Notes: generated by a model from the sequence alone, not told the origin. A stretch of DNA of 64,000 nucleotides from Avena insularis (GCA_023614405.1 CM042686.1:469868740-469932739); one strand, 5' to 3'. Counted from the first letter of the stretch, positions 32,303 through 44,831 are shown. Translations and numbers: made by a program.

Positions 32303-33182
32303 GTGTTTTGAGTGATAGCCCGAGAAGCGCTAGCAGCAGCATGAGCATGAGTGGCTCCTTGTGTTCATCATCTAAAACAATAAAGGAGGACAAAAATAAA
32401 ACTTTTTGATCCAACAATAATAAGTATAACATATTCCTCATCATAGCACACTAAAGAATCCTCTCTAAATAATAATCTAGGCAAGAGAATCATGGAAATT
32501 AGTTCATAGTAGGTCTCACTCTAAATTGATAATGACAATAGATCAAAAATGAATTTGCAAAAAGTAATTGGAGGATCAGAGGAGAAACATACCATAGATC
32601 ACTTGTGTGCGAGGAAATCGAACAAAATTGATCAGAGGTGAAGATCTCTTGAGGTTTTGAGAGAGTTTAGAGGTAGAAGAAAGAAAAAGGATTGAAGTTT
32701 TAGAGTTGGAGGTACCTTCCCATGCGATTTTGTGGTCGGACGCAACTATACGGGCGCAACTATACGGCCGGAACATTGTGTTCCTGCCGTATAGTTGGTC
32801 GGCTATCAAAAATTCAGGGTTTCCACCTGCCGGTGCAGCTATACGGACGAACTTATATTCTTGCCGTATAGTTGGTCGTTAAACTCTCTGTGTCCATCAA
32901 AAAAAAATCCGTTTCTTCATGAATTACTTCTTATACTAAGACTTAGTGAAATACCTTGTTTTCGACAGAAAGTTGATAGTTAAAATTATCGACCAACAAT
33001 AGCATGTATAAAGCAGAATTTTAAGTACTACCGAACTTCGTCTCCTCAAATGGAGTTTTCTAGCACTCTTTATTAAACATAAACTTAAACTAAAACTTAA
33101 AAATTAACTCAAACCTTTATTTCACATGGGTTGCCTCCCATGGAGCACTCTTTTATGGTCAATAGCTTGACCTTGATGTTAC
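32303..33182 (-). other. Athila spacer with two hairpins, where pol is missing
   Basis: No credible ORF. Two inverted repeats stand out: 32757-32774 pairs with 32780-32797 (17 of 18 bases, 5-base loop), and 32837-32851 with about 32858-32873 (weaker). Both use CTATACGG / CCGTATAG arms, and the same hairpin appears in the Athila LTR at 42987-43025. Confidence 0.7.
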
Positions 33183-34885
33183 TCACTTGGGCCAAATGAG
33201 TGGAACACCCACTCCAAAGTAGTTGGCCTTCAAAGTGATGGCCTCCTTCTCATCATGTTTGGCTTTCTTTTTCCTGGGGAAATGGATAACAAAAGGATCC
33301 CGTGAAGGCAATTGCAGCTTCACATTCCCTTCATGGAGATTAATTAAAGCCTTTATAGTTCTTAAGAAAGGATAGCCTGGTATAATAGGATCAATAGCAT
33401 CTTTAGGAATGTTAACAATAACAAAGTCAATTAGAGCAAGACACCCTTTAATGTAAACTAAGGCGTTCTCATTAATTCCTACAGCTTGTTTATAGGTAGG
33501 ATCTGCAAGATGTAGTTTTAGTTCGGTGATTTCAAAAGAACCAAGATTTAAATTGTTAAAAAGACTCTTTGGGATTGTTGAGACGCTTGCACCTACATAA
33601 CAAAGTGCAGCTATCTCATTGGTCCCAATCTTAATTTTAATCATGGGCTCAAATATATCATCTAGTTTAACCGGTAATTTTTCAACGATTTTCATGTATT
33701 CAACTTCAAGCTCGCGTACCTTAATCACTACTTGATCAACAAAGTGTTGATACATGGCTTCATCGTTACCTTGATTTACTAGAATCTTAACGTTGATCCT
33801 TTTTATGAGATCTTCGATGGTGTATCTTGGTGAAGGGGCATTACTATAATTAAGCTCTTCAGGCTCCTCTCTTTGGATCCTCATCATTTTGAGTTTGTCA
33901 ACAGGATTGGGCTCAACTTTACCTGCAAATTTAGCTAGAATGAGAGTTTGACTCTCGGTTATCTTACCTAATTGTGCCTCAACAATCCTCGTCCTTTCTT
34001 GGAGGTCCTGTAAATCATTCCTCAAACTTACGGCTTGGTTAGATAATTTACCAAGCATAGCATCATGGTTCTCCGTTATTTTAACAAGAATATTGTTTTG
34101 TTCATTTTGTGAGTCTATAAAAAACTTAAGTGTTTCTTGGAGACTACCATTACTAGTTCCCATATTATTATTAGAGTTACCTGCAAGATTAGAATAATGT
34201 TTCTGAAAATTAGGATTATAATTTTTCTTCCAAGCAGGGTTATAATCATTACGAGCTATGAAGTCTATTTCTTCAATATTAGTTTCGAGAATAGCTCTTA
34301 CCTTGGTTTCCTTACCTTTTACGGCTAATATGAGCTCATCCAACTTAACATTGAGTTCTTCATTTTCTTGTGGTGAGACGGAGTTCACCTTCTTCGTGTT
34401 TGATCTTTCCACATGCCATTGGGCATGGTTGTCTTGCATATTGTCTAGCAGCTGCTTTGCTTCGGTAATATGTTTACCCATGAATGTTCCTCCAGCTGCA
34501 GTATCAAGCATAGACTTAGACACAGGATTAAGAGCATTATAAAATAAATGGAGGATTAACCAATCTTCCATCCCATGGCTGGGATAGTTTCTTAAGCATT
34601 CTTTCATCCTCTCCCATGCAAGAGCTAGTGGCTCATGCTCTTCCTGTCTAAAACCAGTAATATTAGATCTTAGTTGCATAGTCTTCGCAGGTGCAAAAAA
34701 TTTAGTCATAAATAAAGAAGTACATCCCACCCATGATGTAATAGAATTTTTAGGCAAAGCTATCAACCATTCGTTTGCTCTTCCTCCAAGAGAGAAAGGA
34801 AATAAACGCAATTTGACCACATCGGGGTCAACATCTTTTATGTGCATCATATAACATATTTCAGTGAAAGTATTCAAGTGCATAC
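33183..34885 (-). pseudogene. gag-pro: Athila-like Gag (most) and retropepsin-like region
   Basis: Open for over 560 codons. The retrotransposon-gag core is near the start (LRLFPFSLGGRANEWL, then FFAPAKTMQLR), followed by an Asn-rich stretch, a long helical segment (about 33960-34140) and a C-terminal retropepsin-like domain with CYVGASVSTIPKSL and GYPFLRTIKAL. The catalytic Asp of the usual DLGAS motif is Tyr here, so the protease is probably inactive. NA3 separates it from its start at 41707-41874. The frame stops at 33183 with no RT following. Confidence 0.75.
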
Positions 34886-36514
34886 TTATACATTGCAAAT
34901 GTATCTATAATTTTTGATGTTCCATGCTTGGTTTTATCCACTTTGTTGTGTTTTGTTCCAACTTTCGAGTACTTTTCATATGATTTCTTGGACTAACCTA
35001 TTAACAAGAGCCACAGTGCCAGCTGCTTGTTTTCTGCTGTTTTTGGTTCCAGGAAAGTCAGAAAATGAATATTCTCGGAATTGGATGGGACAAAAGCCGA
35101 AGTGCCTATTTTTTCGGAAGTCATCAAGTGCCAGAATACGAGACGGAGAGGGGCCAGAGGGCGGCCACACCACCTGGCCGCGTGGCCAGGCCTGGCCCAC
35201 GCCAGGGGGTGGTGTGGCCAGCCCAGGCACCCCCTCGGCCTCCACTTCCGACTATAAGATGCCCTCAGGACGTAAACCCTAAGTGCCCAATCAAAAAATC
35301 CATGAAAGAGTCCATAGCCGTCGTCATCTCCATCCCTAGATCGGGAGGGATATGAAGCTCTTCCTGGCACCCTGCCGGAGAGGGGAATTCACCCTGGAGG
35401 CCTTCTTCATCACCATGCAAGCCTCCGGTGTGATGCGTGAGTAGTTCATCCTTGGACTGCGGATCCATGTAGTATCTAGATGGCTGGTTCTCCTCCTTTG
35501 TGCTTTCATGTTTAGATCTTGTGAGCTCCGTTCATGATCAAGATCATCTATTTGTAATTCTGCATGTTGTGTTTGTGGGGATCTGATGGATATTGAGATG
35601 TTATTTCAGATTGATTATTGATTCTATCATGTATTTGTTATTTGTGATCTTGCATGCTTTCCGTTGTTAGTAGCTATCTTGGCCAAGTATATGCTAGCAA
35701 CTCCAAGAGTTAGTATTTATGCTCGATAGTGGGTTAATGCCTCTGGTAATCTGTGGAAGTGACAGAAATCTCTAAGGTACTAGATGTGCTATTGCTACTA
35801 GGGAGAAAACAACAATCATTTGTTCATAGAACAATCGTATTGTTTACTTTACACGCAGTCCGTAAAGCAATAATCTGTTGCTTCCAACTTAATACTGGAG
35901 GGGGTTCGGATGATAACCTGAAGGTGGATTATTAGTCATAGATGCAGTTGGATGGCGGTCTATGTATTATGTTGTAATGCCCAATCAAGTCTCAAAGGAG
36001 TCAAGATGATTAGTATATGCATGTATTGCTTTCTTGATGTTTGTCAATTGCCCCGCTGTAATTTGTTCACCTAGCATGTTATCTATCTAAGGAGAGCCAC
36101 CTCTAGTGAACTATGGATCCCGATCCTTTTCTTTACATACAATCTACAATCTTTTACTTCTTTATGTTTACTTTCTGCAAACTTTTACTTCTTTCCATTC
36201 GATACGTTTAATCCTTTGTTTTCCGCAAAACACGGTGAGATTGACAACCTCATCGCAAGTTGGGGACAAAGTTCTGTGGTTGTGTTGTGCATGTCTCCAT
36301 GTTGCTACTAGCACCGGTAGTGCGCCCTGCCAAAGCTCAGCTAGTAACACCTTTGGGGTGTTTCCTTGCTCCTACTGGTTTGATTAAACCTTGGTTTCAT
36401 AACTGAGGGAAACTTGCCGCTGTGCTCATCATACCTTCTTCTTGGCGTTCCCAACGAGCTCTACATCAACACCGCCATCAAGCATTTTTCTGGGCATCAT
36501 GCATTGAGCCATCA
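34886..36514 (+). repeat. NA3 5' LTR
   Basis: Ends GAGCCATCA like NA1. The GC-rich hairpin is strong (35163-35174 pairs perfectly with 35208-35219). A 20-bp sequence at the LTR end is repeated across the LTR/leader boundary (36471-36490 and 36507-36526, allowing small differences). Confidence 0.92.
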
Positions 36515-36524
36515 AGCATTTTTC

Positions 36525-36542
36525 TGGTGCCGTTGCCGGGGA
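36525..36542 (+). promoter_or_regulatory. NA3 primer binding site (tRNA-Asp type)
   Basis: TGGTGCCGTTGCCGGGGA, one change from the perfect tRNA-Asp complement. Confidence 0.85.
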
Positions 36543-36740
36543 GTCAAGGACATCTTCACAAGGGGAGTCCCTCATAACCAATATCTTTACGTTGTTTTTT
36601 TTGTTTTGCTTAGTTTCTTTTTGCTTTGTTTGTTTGTTTCTTTTTAAAAAACAAAAAAAATTAGTTTGACTAGTTTGCTTTCTTTTCAAAAACACAAAAA
36701 AATAAGTCTCCTTTAGTTGTCACCCCTTCCTTAGCTAGCC

Positions 36741-37394
36741 ATGTTGATCCCTAAATTCACCCTGAAAGATCTTCCAATTGGTAGTGGTTCTATAATTGGG
36801 AAAGATAATATTGAAGAATTCTTTAATCATGTTAGCAAACATGAAGATACTAAGGATAGATCCCTTGCAGAACTTGCTCCAAACTATGAGATTGCTGCAG
36901 CTTCTTTAATTCACATGTTAGAAGCTAGGTTTGTTAACCTCAACCCCTTAATGCAAGTAATGTTTCTTAAGGTTAAAGAAATTGAAGACCCTGAAAAGAG
37001 GGATTTTATTCTAGAAACTTTGTTTAAGGAGTTCTATGATGTTCCCAAGGAAGCGAGGAAAGTCTTTGAACGTTTCAATATGCTAGGCTCATGTGTAGAT
37101 GTTGATGGTACACGAGAAAATATGAACAAAACCGAACCTAATGGGGAGGATCCTAAGATACCAATACCCTTTAAACTAGTAGCAATGCATGATGCCATAG
37201 AAAAGAATCTTGATTGGATTGTTCCTGCAAACCCTTTTGATGAGAATAGTGAACCTAAGAGCATTGAGAGAGGATCTCTAGAACTTATTTGGATGATATA
37301 CCTTGCCTTGTTGAAAATATTTCTGGTATTGATCTTAATGCTTCTTCATTTGAGAACACTTGATTCTTTTTCTTGCTTCTTATGCCTAACTTAA
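36741..37394 (+). pseudogene. NA3 copy of the unidentified ORF, frameshifted near its end
   Basis: Homologue of the NA2 ORF, with the same ATG, start context and length up to about residue 180. A one-base deletion in GAGGATCTCTAG (near 37270) shifts the frame, giving a hydrophobic false C-terminus; the lost end, including NASSFENT, can still be read in the original frame to about 37362. Function unknown. The differences from NA2 are listed under that entry. Confidence 0.75.
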
Positions 37395-40142
37395 AGGCGT
37401 TAAAGAAAAGTACTTATTGGGAGATAACCCAAAAGTTTTAGATGAGCCTTGGAAGTTATTACCTCTGTAATAACCTCTCCTTATCCTTTTTATTTGCTTT
37501 TTGTGCCAAGAGTAACCTCTAATGAGAGAGAAGTAATGATTGAAAAAGTTGTTGTCCCGAAACAGATTTTTGTGCTTCACCGTAAAAATTCATCTCAAAT
37601 CTCTGAAAGTCTTTTTGAGGCGTAAATTTTTGTTATTCTGACCCAGGTTGTCATATAACTTTCGTTAGTTCAACACTTTTTGATTTGAGCAACAGAAGGT
37701 CTTCGAAAAAATTCGTCTTTACCTGCTGGTCTGTTTTGACAGATTTCTGCCATTTTCTGCATTTGCTTCTTGTTGGTTCCTTTTTGAGTTCTTTTGGGGA
37801 ATTGAGATTTTTGAGGGAAGTGCTACAGTATCTAGTGTTCTAATGGAAGTTTATTTGGTGTTAAAACTGAACCTTAAGACATTTTATCTTGAGTGCACTA
37901 ATGTTGCTAATAAAGATTGTGTGAAGTTTTGTATGAAGGAAAAATTTTAGGTGTATGGAAGGAATGAGTAATGAAATGAAGGATGGACTAAAGCTCAAGC
38001 TTGGGGATGCCACGCGTGTCACCCCAAGAAATATCCAAGAAGTACAAGCGTCAAAGCTTGGGGATGCCCAAGGCATTCCCTTCTTCATCAATAAAAATCC
38101 CAGGTTTCTTCCAAACGCTTCATTTTTATTGTTTTATGCATAGTTGTGTTTTTCTTGGAGCGTCTTCTTTTTCATTTTCGTTTTGGTTTTTCGTTTGCTT
38201 TTGTTTTCTTAGTTTTCTGAATAAATTGGTTGGACCCCCTCTTTCATACATTGGTTTGCAAATAGTTTGGTTTGGTTTGGGAAAGAGTAGGAAAGTTCAT
38301 GCTTATGTGGTAAAAAGAGCTTGTTTTTTACTGTGGCCTATGCTTTGTCATGCCATGCTTGATATTGTTTTGGCTTTATACTTAGTATTCTTTGCTGTAG
38401 CATGACTTGTTATAAACAATTGAGATTGCTTAATGTGCCTTGGATGAATCATGCGTTGTTTTAGCATATTAAAGCATAGTATAGTGGTATTCTCCTTTGA
38501 TGCTTTATTTGGGTTGACTGGCGCATGCTAACACCATGTTATGACTATCTCAAGTCACCTTAGCCTTTATGATCTTTTAGTTTTCAACTTGTAGTGTCAC
38601 TTTATGCTTTTATCAATGATGTTTTGTCGCTCTGCATGATTATGGCCATTATTGCTCTCTTAGTTTGTCGCTCCCAGTCTTTTGCTAGCCTTCACAACAA
38701 AGTTTGAGTTCCACTCATGCATCCAATTCTTTAAACCAAGTTATTCCAAAGAATCCACCATACCTACCTACTAGCTTATGTTATTCCAACTATATTCATG
38801 CTTTTGTTTACCTTCCAAATTAAACTTGTTATGAGAAAACTAGTGATTAAAGCTCTCACGAACTTGATGGCACACTTTACTTTTATTGCCCTTAATAAAC
38901 TTGAACCATTGTGTCTTCTATGTTGTATATGCTTGCACTTATTTGTTCGGAATTAACAGAACCATGCTTTCATGGGGAACGCTTTCACCATTGCACTTGG
39001 TACTTGTACCTAGTTGATATCATGCTCTTTTGTATATGGATGTCGTCGGTGTGAAATGAAAGGGGAGCTTGTAAGTCCATGGAGTTATGTATATGTGTTA
39101 GAGAAACGCCGGGCTGGTTCAATCCATGACATGGTGGAAACCTGACGTAACCATAATGAGCTGTCTATGAAGCATTCTTCTTATAAAAAAAGAGTCCTAT
39201 ATTGAGAAAAAAGAGAAAAAGAAAAAAAGAGATATTATGAAAAGAGGAAAGAGAGAAAAAAGCACCATATTCCCATGGTAAATAAGAAGAATGCTGAGAT
39301 GCTCGTTGTCTGCTTGCCTTGTCATTTTGATATGGGGATTCTTCCGTATCATCGGGCAAGGGGTACCCCGTTGGCGGTTCTCTATGATACGCATATACTT
39401 ACGATGACAAGAACTTACCGGTGACTAAACTTGAGTAGCATGAGGAGCAGCCCTCGTATACAAGGGACATGAGATTTCTGACTTATACTTCGTCAAGCAT
39501 GTACACCATAGTTTGTACACTTTAACCTTAATCACCTCAAGATGCTTATGATAGGGACAATGAGAGCTGAAAGCTATAAGTACCATAATTTTTGGAAGCT
39601 CTTTATGAGACTTGAATCCCTACTTCCTTTTACAAAGGCCTTTCTTCCACCATTATATTGAGTCTCCACCTTCTATCTTTATGCACCTACTTTGAGAGCA
39701 TAGTGGCCATTCTTAGTTCTATGTGCATTGTCCCAAGACTAGTTGATTGATGCATACTTTAATATTGCTTGTTTTAAACTATTGTATCTAGTCACTCTTA
39801 TGAACTTTGAAGGTGTCCTATGCATTTATATTTGCTACTCTATTGAGGGACAAGTTGAATACTATTATGCTAAGTTTTCTTTATGTGAAACAAACAAACG
39901 TCTTGCAAAGCATTGTTATTCATGAATCTTCTGTTTGTGCCTTTTCATGTTGCATCATAGTTTCTTTGTGTTATTGCTAGAACTTTGTCTTTCATGTTAT
40001 GATTGAAGTGCTTTGATCCCATCTTTGAATGTTTTGCAAATACTTTGATCAAGTCTTTGATGGTGCATGTCACCTGAAAAATTATTCTTTCTTTTTATCA
40101 CTTACCTACTCGAGGACGAGCAGGAGTTAAGCTTGGGGATGT
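37395..40142 (+). other. NA3 non-coding 3' region and polypurine tract
   Basis: Closely matches NA1 10787-13555. AAGCTTGGGGATG is at 37997-38009, 38054-38066 and 40129-40141, the last being the polypurine tract. No gene seen. Confidence 0.75.
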
Positions 40143-41706
40143 TGATACATTGCAAATGTATATATAATTTTTCATGTTCCATGCTTGGTTTTATCCATTT
40201 TGTTGTGTTTTGTTCCAACTTTGGAGTACTTTTCATATGATTTATTGGACTAACCTATTAACAAGAGCCACAGTGCCAGCTACATGTTTTCTGCTGTTTT
40301 TGGTTCTAGGAAAGTCAAAAAATGAATATTCTCGGAATTGGACGGGACAAAAGCCAAAGTGCCTATTTTTCCGGAAGTCATCAAGTGCCAGAATACGAGA
40401 CGGGGAGGGGCCAGAGGGCGGACACACCACCTGGCCGCGTGGCCAGGCCTGGCCCGCGCCGGGGGTGGTGTGGCCAGCCTAGGCACCCCCTCGGCCTCCC
40501 CTTCTGACTATAAGATTCCCTCATGATGTAAACCCTAAGTGCCCGATCAAAAATCCACGAAAGAGTCTCTAGCCGCCATCATCTCCATCCCTAGATCGGG
40601 AGGGATCTGAACCTCTTCTCGGCACCCTGCCGGAGAGGGGAATTCACCCTGGAGGCCTTCTTCATCACCACGCAAGCCTCCGGTGTGATGCGTGAGTAGC
40701 TCATCCTTGGACTACGGATCCATGTAGTAGCTAGATGGTTGGTTCTCCTCCTTTGTGCTTTCATGTTTAGATCTTGTGAGCTCCGTTCATGATCAAGATC
40801 ATCTATTTGTAATTCTGCATGTTATGTTTGCGGGGATCCGATGGATATTGAGATGATATTTCAGATTGATTATTGATTCTATCATGTCTTTGTTATTTGT
40901 GATCTTGCATGCTTTCCGTTGTTAGTAGCTATCTTGGCCAAGTAGATGCTAGCAACTCCAAGAGTTAGTATTTATGCTCGATAGTGGGTTCATGCCTCGT
41001 AACTGGGAAGTGACAAATCTCTAAGGTACTAGATGTCTGTTGCTACTAGGAGAAAACAACGATATTTTGTTCATAGAACAATCGTATTGTTTACTTTACA
41101 CGCAGTAAAGCAATAATCTGTTGCTTGCAACTTAATAATCGGAGGGTTCGGATGATAACCTGAAGGTGGATTATTAGTCATAGATGCAGTTGGATGGTGG
41201 TCTATGTATTATGTTGTAATGCCCAATCAAGTCTCAAAGGAGTCAAGATGATTAGTATATGCATGTTGGGGACAATCTTTACATACAATCCGGATCTACT
41301 GAACTATGGATCCCGGTCCTTTTCTTTACATACAATCTACAATCTTTTACTTATTTGTGTTTACTTTCTGCAAGCTTTTACTTCTTTCCATTCGATACGT
41401 TTAATCCTTTGTTTTTCGCAAAACACGGTGAGATTGACAACCTCATCGCACGTTGGGGACAAAGTACTGTGGTTGTGTTGTGCAGGTCTCCACGTTGCTA
41501 CTAGCACCGGTAGTGCGCCCTGCCAAAGCTCAGCTAGTAACACCTTTGGGGTGTTTCCCTTCTTCTACTGGTTCGATTAAACCTTGGTTTCATAACTGAG
41601 GAAACTTGCTGATGTGCTCATCATACCTTCCTCTTGGGGTTCCCAATGAGCTCTACATCAACACCGCCATCAAGCATTTTTCTGGGCGCCGTGCATTGAG
41701 CCATCA
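40143..41706 (+). repeat. NA3 3' LTR
   Basis: Shorter than its partner through small deletions, the largest around 41260-41300, where part of the usual sequence is missing and a short stretch is repeated. Ends GAGCCATCA. Confidence 0.9.
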
Positions 41707-41874
41707 CATACCTGCGTCCTCAACAACATAGCCTCCAAGTTGATTTTGTTGAACCAAACTTAAGTAATGGGGCTTAATTTCATAGTCATCAGCAGCAATT
41801 GTTGGTTGAGTAATAGGAGTACGCAAATAATCATTATTGTGAGTGGAGAATTCCCCAAGCTTCTTTTCAGCCAT
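41707..41874 (-). pseudogene. gag: Athila-like Gag N-terminus (cut off by NA3)
   Basis: ATG at 41874 gives MAEKKLGEFSTHNNDYLR and some 35 further residues before the NA3 insertion. The N-terminus parallels that of NA1 Gag (an STNNND / STHNND stretch followed by TPI). It lies about 110 bp from the primer site. Confidence 0.7.
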
Positions 41875-41984
41875 ATTTCCTATGTTTTTGGGTTTTCTTA
41901 AATAGAAATTTATGATAAAAACAAGCATTTAAAGACTAACTATTACGCGAGGTTCTTGCTAACCTCACCAGGGTAGCTATTGCT

Positions 41985-42002
41985 TCCCGGGCAACGGCGC
42001 CA
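41985..42002 (-). promoter_or_regulatory. Athila primer binding site (tRNA-Asp type)
   Basis: The minus strand reads TGGCGCCGTTGCCCGGGA, one change from the tRNA-Asp complement, 10 bases from the LTR. Confidence 0.85.
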
Positions 42003-42012
42003 GAAAAAGGGT

Positions 42013-43280
42013 TGATGCCTCCGATCCGGATTACGGATGTAGTATAGCTCTTTTTCCCTAGTAGACCTAGGTTTATCGAATCCTCGGGAAGTTGAAGTGT
42101 AGTGAAGTTACTTTAACGGACCTTCGAGAGTTTTAGAATTCCTTTTGTGTTTTTATCGGACCAAGAGTTTGCGGCTTTTTGTTGTTGTCGATGATGGAGA
42201 GAGAGGGCCTAGGGTGTTCGGTTTCACCTATAGCTGTGCAAAACATCTGATGGGAATAAAAGATAGAAATAAAGTATGCATGTAATTGTTAGAGCAAGAT
42301 AAATTATATGTGGGCAGTGCATCCATAATTGCTATTGCCTCCACAACCTCTTATATCAATAACCTACTAGTCTCATCCATAGAAGAAAGAGAACTAATGA
42401 TATGCATAGTGATGTCACCGTTAATTCCAAGTAAATCCCTCACATGCAGTCGTACTACCCCTTATGTCTCTAGGGTTCCCAACCTGCAGATTAGTCATTA
42501 CTCATACTCCCTATACCTGGCTCAATCCTCGGGGTCTTGGATACCTGACAAGTCCTTAGATTGAGGCAAGAGAGGATACAATAATCATCATGTCATACAA
42601 ACTAATACATGATCCCATCTATGGTAAATAACATGCACAAAAAGCTACATGGCTAGGCCGAAGCCCTTATCCCAAGGAGAATTACTCACACATAGAGATG
42701 AGATCAAAGATCATAAACATTGTAGTAGAAATCATGAGATTGATAGCAAATAGTCTTACAATGTCACCAATCAGAGAAGAGATCTACTATTACAAGTGGT
42801 GGAATATGGATATGGTGGTGGAGAGATTAGATCTAAGTCTATTCCTCCAACGGCTCGTCGGTGTTGTGGATGGAGATCTGGGGCGTGGCTGATGGTTTCA
42901 TGAAAGATGTTTCGTCAGCCTCGAGGCCTCTTTATATAGGGGTCCCTTCATGAAAGTTGTTATGTTTGACCTAGCGGCGTCGATGGCAACTATACGGCCG
43001 GAATTTTATTCCGGTCATATAGTTGGTCGTTAAAGCGTCTGCCTCCGATCCACGACTCCTGGTTTCTTTTGTTTAATGGAAATCTCGTACCTTTGACTTT
43101 AATATAGTGATTCCCATCATAAAACATCATTATCTGCGCAAGAAAAAAATAGAAAGAAAGGATTGTATACCCCCTTGAATATTAGGCATTAGTGGCAGGA
43201 TTTAGAGAGATATTTGATCAAGAATGTGAATAATATTGAGTTTAAATGTGGACATAGATGGCTATATTTCAGAGCCATCA
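42013..43280 (-). repeat. Athila LTR shared by two element copies
   Basis: 1268 bp, on the minus strand from TGATGGCTCTGAAATA to GGAGGCATCA. A polypurine tract lies on its upstream side and a primer site on its downstream side, so it is the 3' LTR of one copy and the 5' LTR of the next. TATA (minus CCTATATAAA) is at about 42931-42940. A hairpin (42987-43003 with 43009-43025) sits upstream of the TATA. Confidence 0.8.
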
Positions 43281-44425
43281 ACCTCCCCAAGCTTAAACTT
43301 GATCGTCCTCGAGCAAGAAAACCAAAATCAAAAAAGAACTCAGCATTTAAACTGAAATAACAAGATGATGATCTTACTCACGATTGATAGTCTCATATTT
43401 CCTCCACTTCATACATATGAAAAACTTCAACATAGATAGAGTAATCGCAAGCATATCATACGGGTTTTATGCATCCTTATAGTGCAGCAAAATTATTGTT
43501 AACATGGATGATTCAAATGAGTAAACTTTTATTCCATGCCATGTAATCAACTCATAGGCTTGCCTTTGAACAATAAAGTATAATCATGTAAATTGAGAGT
43601 GTGAGACTTGTCATGAAAATCATATACACCGAAGTATCTCAATTCTCCCACATCAATAAATCAAGACTTTTCAAGCACTACTTTTCTATTCATTGCCCTT
43701 CAAGAATTTCAGTTTTTGAGTAAATGAGACCATGCCAAAAAAATTGTTTTAGTTTATCAGGCTATGATGGACACTCATGGCATCACTAAGGTTTTTGTTC
43801 CTTTTGCATAATGATTACTCATAATAGCTAGAGGAGTGATTCCATCAGGAACACAGGTATCCGGGAGTGCCAAATATCTTACCCACTATAGCATTGCTGC
43901 TACATGTGTTTAATCAACTCATAGCCGAAATCTAGGAGTTTCCTCCATGAAGATCGTTCGTAGTCTAGCGGAGTTGTTGGCATTCCATGAAGTTTGACAC
44001 ACGTAAAGCAATATCATTCTTATGATTAACAAGTCAAACTTTGGCATGCTCACAAAAACTGCTAAACATTAATTCAATCAAACAAATCCTTTTAAAGAGA
44101 GCTATCAAGTCAATCAACATTTTCAGTGGTGTTGAGTGTCTCTAGAAATAAGCCTTCAAGACTAAACACTACAACACCCAAGCCTTTAGTTGTGAGACTT
44201 TTTCTTATTGCAATTGTTTAGCAATTTTTAGGCAAGACTTGGTTAATTACGAGAGTTGGACAAAACATACCCAACTAAATACCCATGCAAACGAAAATCT
44301 TACTACAATAAAAAGACTCACTCCACCAATATAATATCTCAACATTTACTACTAACTAGCATGGGTTTCTCAAACTTCAAAAGTGGGGAGTCATAAGGCA
44401 TACCTCTCATGTTTGGTTCCACTTT
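43281..44425 (-). mobile_element. Athila, right copy: 3' internal end with polypurine tract
   Basis: Begins, next to the LTR, with the minus-strand polypurine tract AAGCTTGGGGAGGT (43281-43294) and otherwise shows no ORF. It is AT-rich. It is cut at 44425 by Tat3b; the same copy resumes at 62874. Confidence 0.7.
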
Positions 44426-44831
44426 TGCCATAGGTACGATTACTCAGATGCTTATGATTTGCTACCCTATACTAGGTAAAAGGCTTACGGCCCATGAAGA
44501 TTTCAGATGATAGCCCAAGGAAGCAGCCGACAAAGACTTTGATTGTATTAGGAAAGAGACTATGAACCGACATTGTGTTGGTATTGTAATTACGCGTATG
44601 TAAAACCTATCCGCATACAGCTTTGAGACCCGGCCTATTATATATAGGACGGGAGAATCCCAAGCGAGGGTACTGAAAAACTCCCACGCAACTTATAATA
44701 GTGCGATTTCCAAATATTCAGGTGATTTTGACTCCACTGTTTTCGTGACATCCGACGAAATCCCCAGTGTTCTCTTTTCTGCGAAACCCTAAGTCCTTCA
44801 CCATGGACATTGCCGAGGTTACCCCTCGTCA
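44426..44831 (+). repeat. Tat3b 5' LTR
   Basis: Starts TGCCATAGG, ends CCCCTCGTCA. TATA-like TTATATATA is at 44638-44646. The Gag ATG (44803) lies inside, 29 bp from the end. Confidence 0.85.

Larger units (their letters stand above)
34886..41706 (+). mobile_element. NA3: non-autonomous element with the unidentified ORF
   Basis: 6821 bp, LTRs of 1629 and 1564 bp, flanked by a perfect duplication CATAC (34881-34885 and 41707-41711). The first LTR base pair is TT where TG is expected. It has a primer site, the same ORF type as NA2, the shared 2.7-kb 3' region and the polypurine tract. Inserted in Athila gag in the opposite orientation. Confidence 0.92.
30828..43280 (-). mobile_element. Athila-like Ty3/gypsy element, left copy, lacking RT and integrase
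   Basis: Minus-strand order: LTR (43280-42013), tRNA-Asp primer site, gag start (41874), NA3 insertion (41706-34886), rest of gag-protease (to 33183), an 880-bp spacer where pol should be, an extra ORF (32302-31187), then 3' sequence cut by Tat3a at 30827. The Gag, primer site and extra ORF fit the Athila lineage. No RT, RNase H or integrase motif is present between protease and the extra ORF. Its 3' LTR would lie beyond Tat3a, off the window. Confidence 0.8.

Noticed and set aside
42286..42892. Plus-strand frames of 92 and 64 codons
   Set aside because: They lie in the Athila LTR, antisense to the element, without motifs or conservation evidence in the window.
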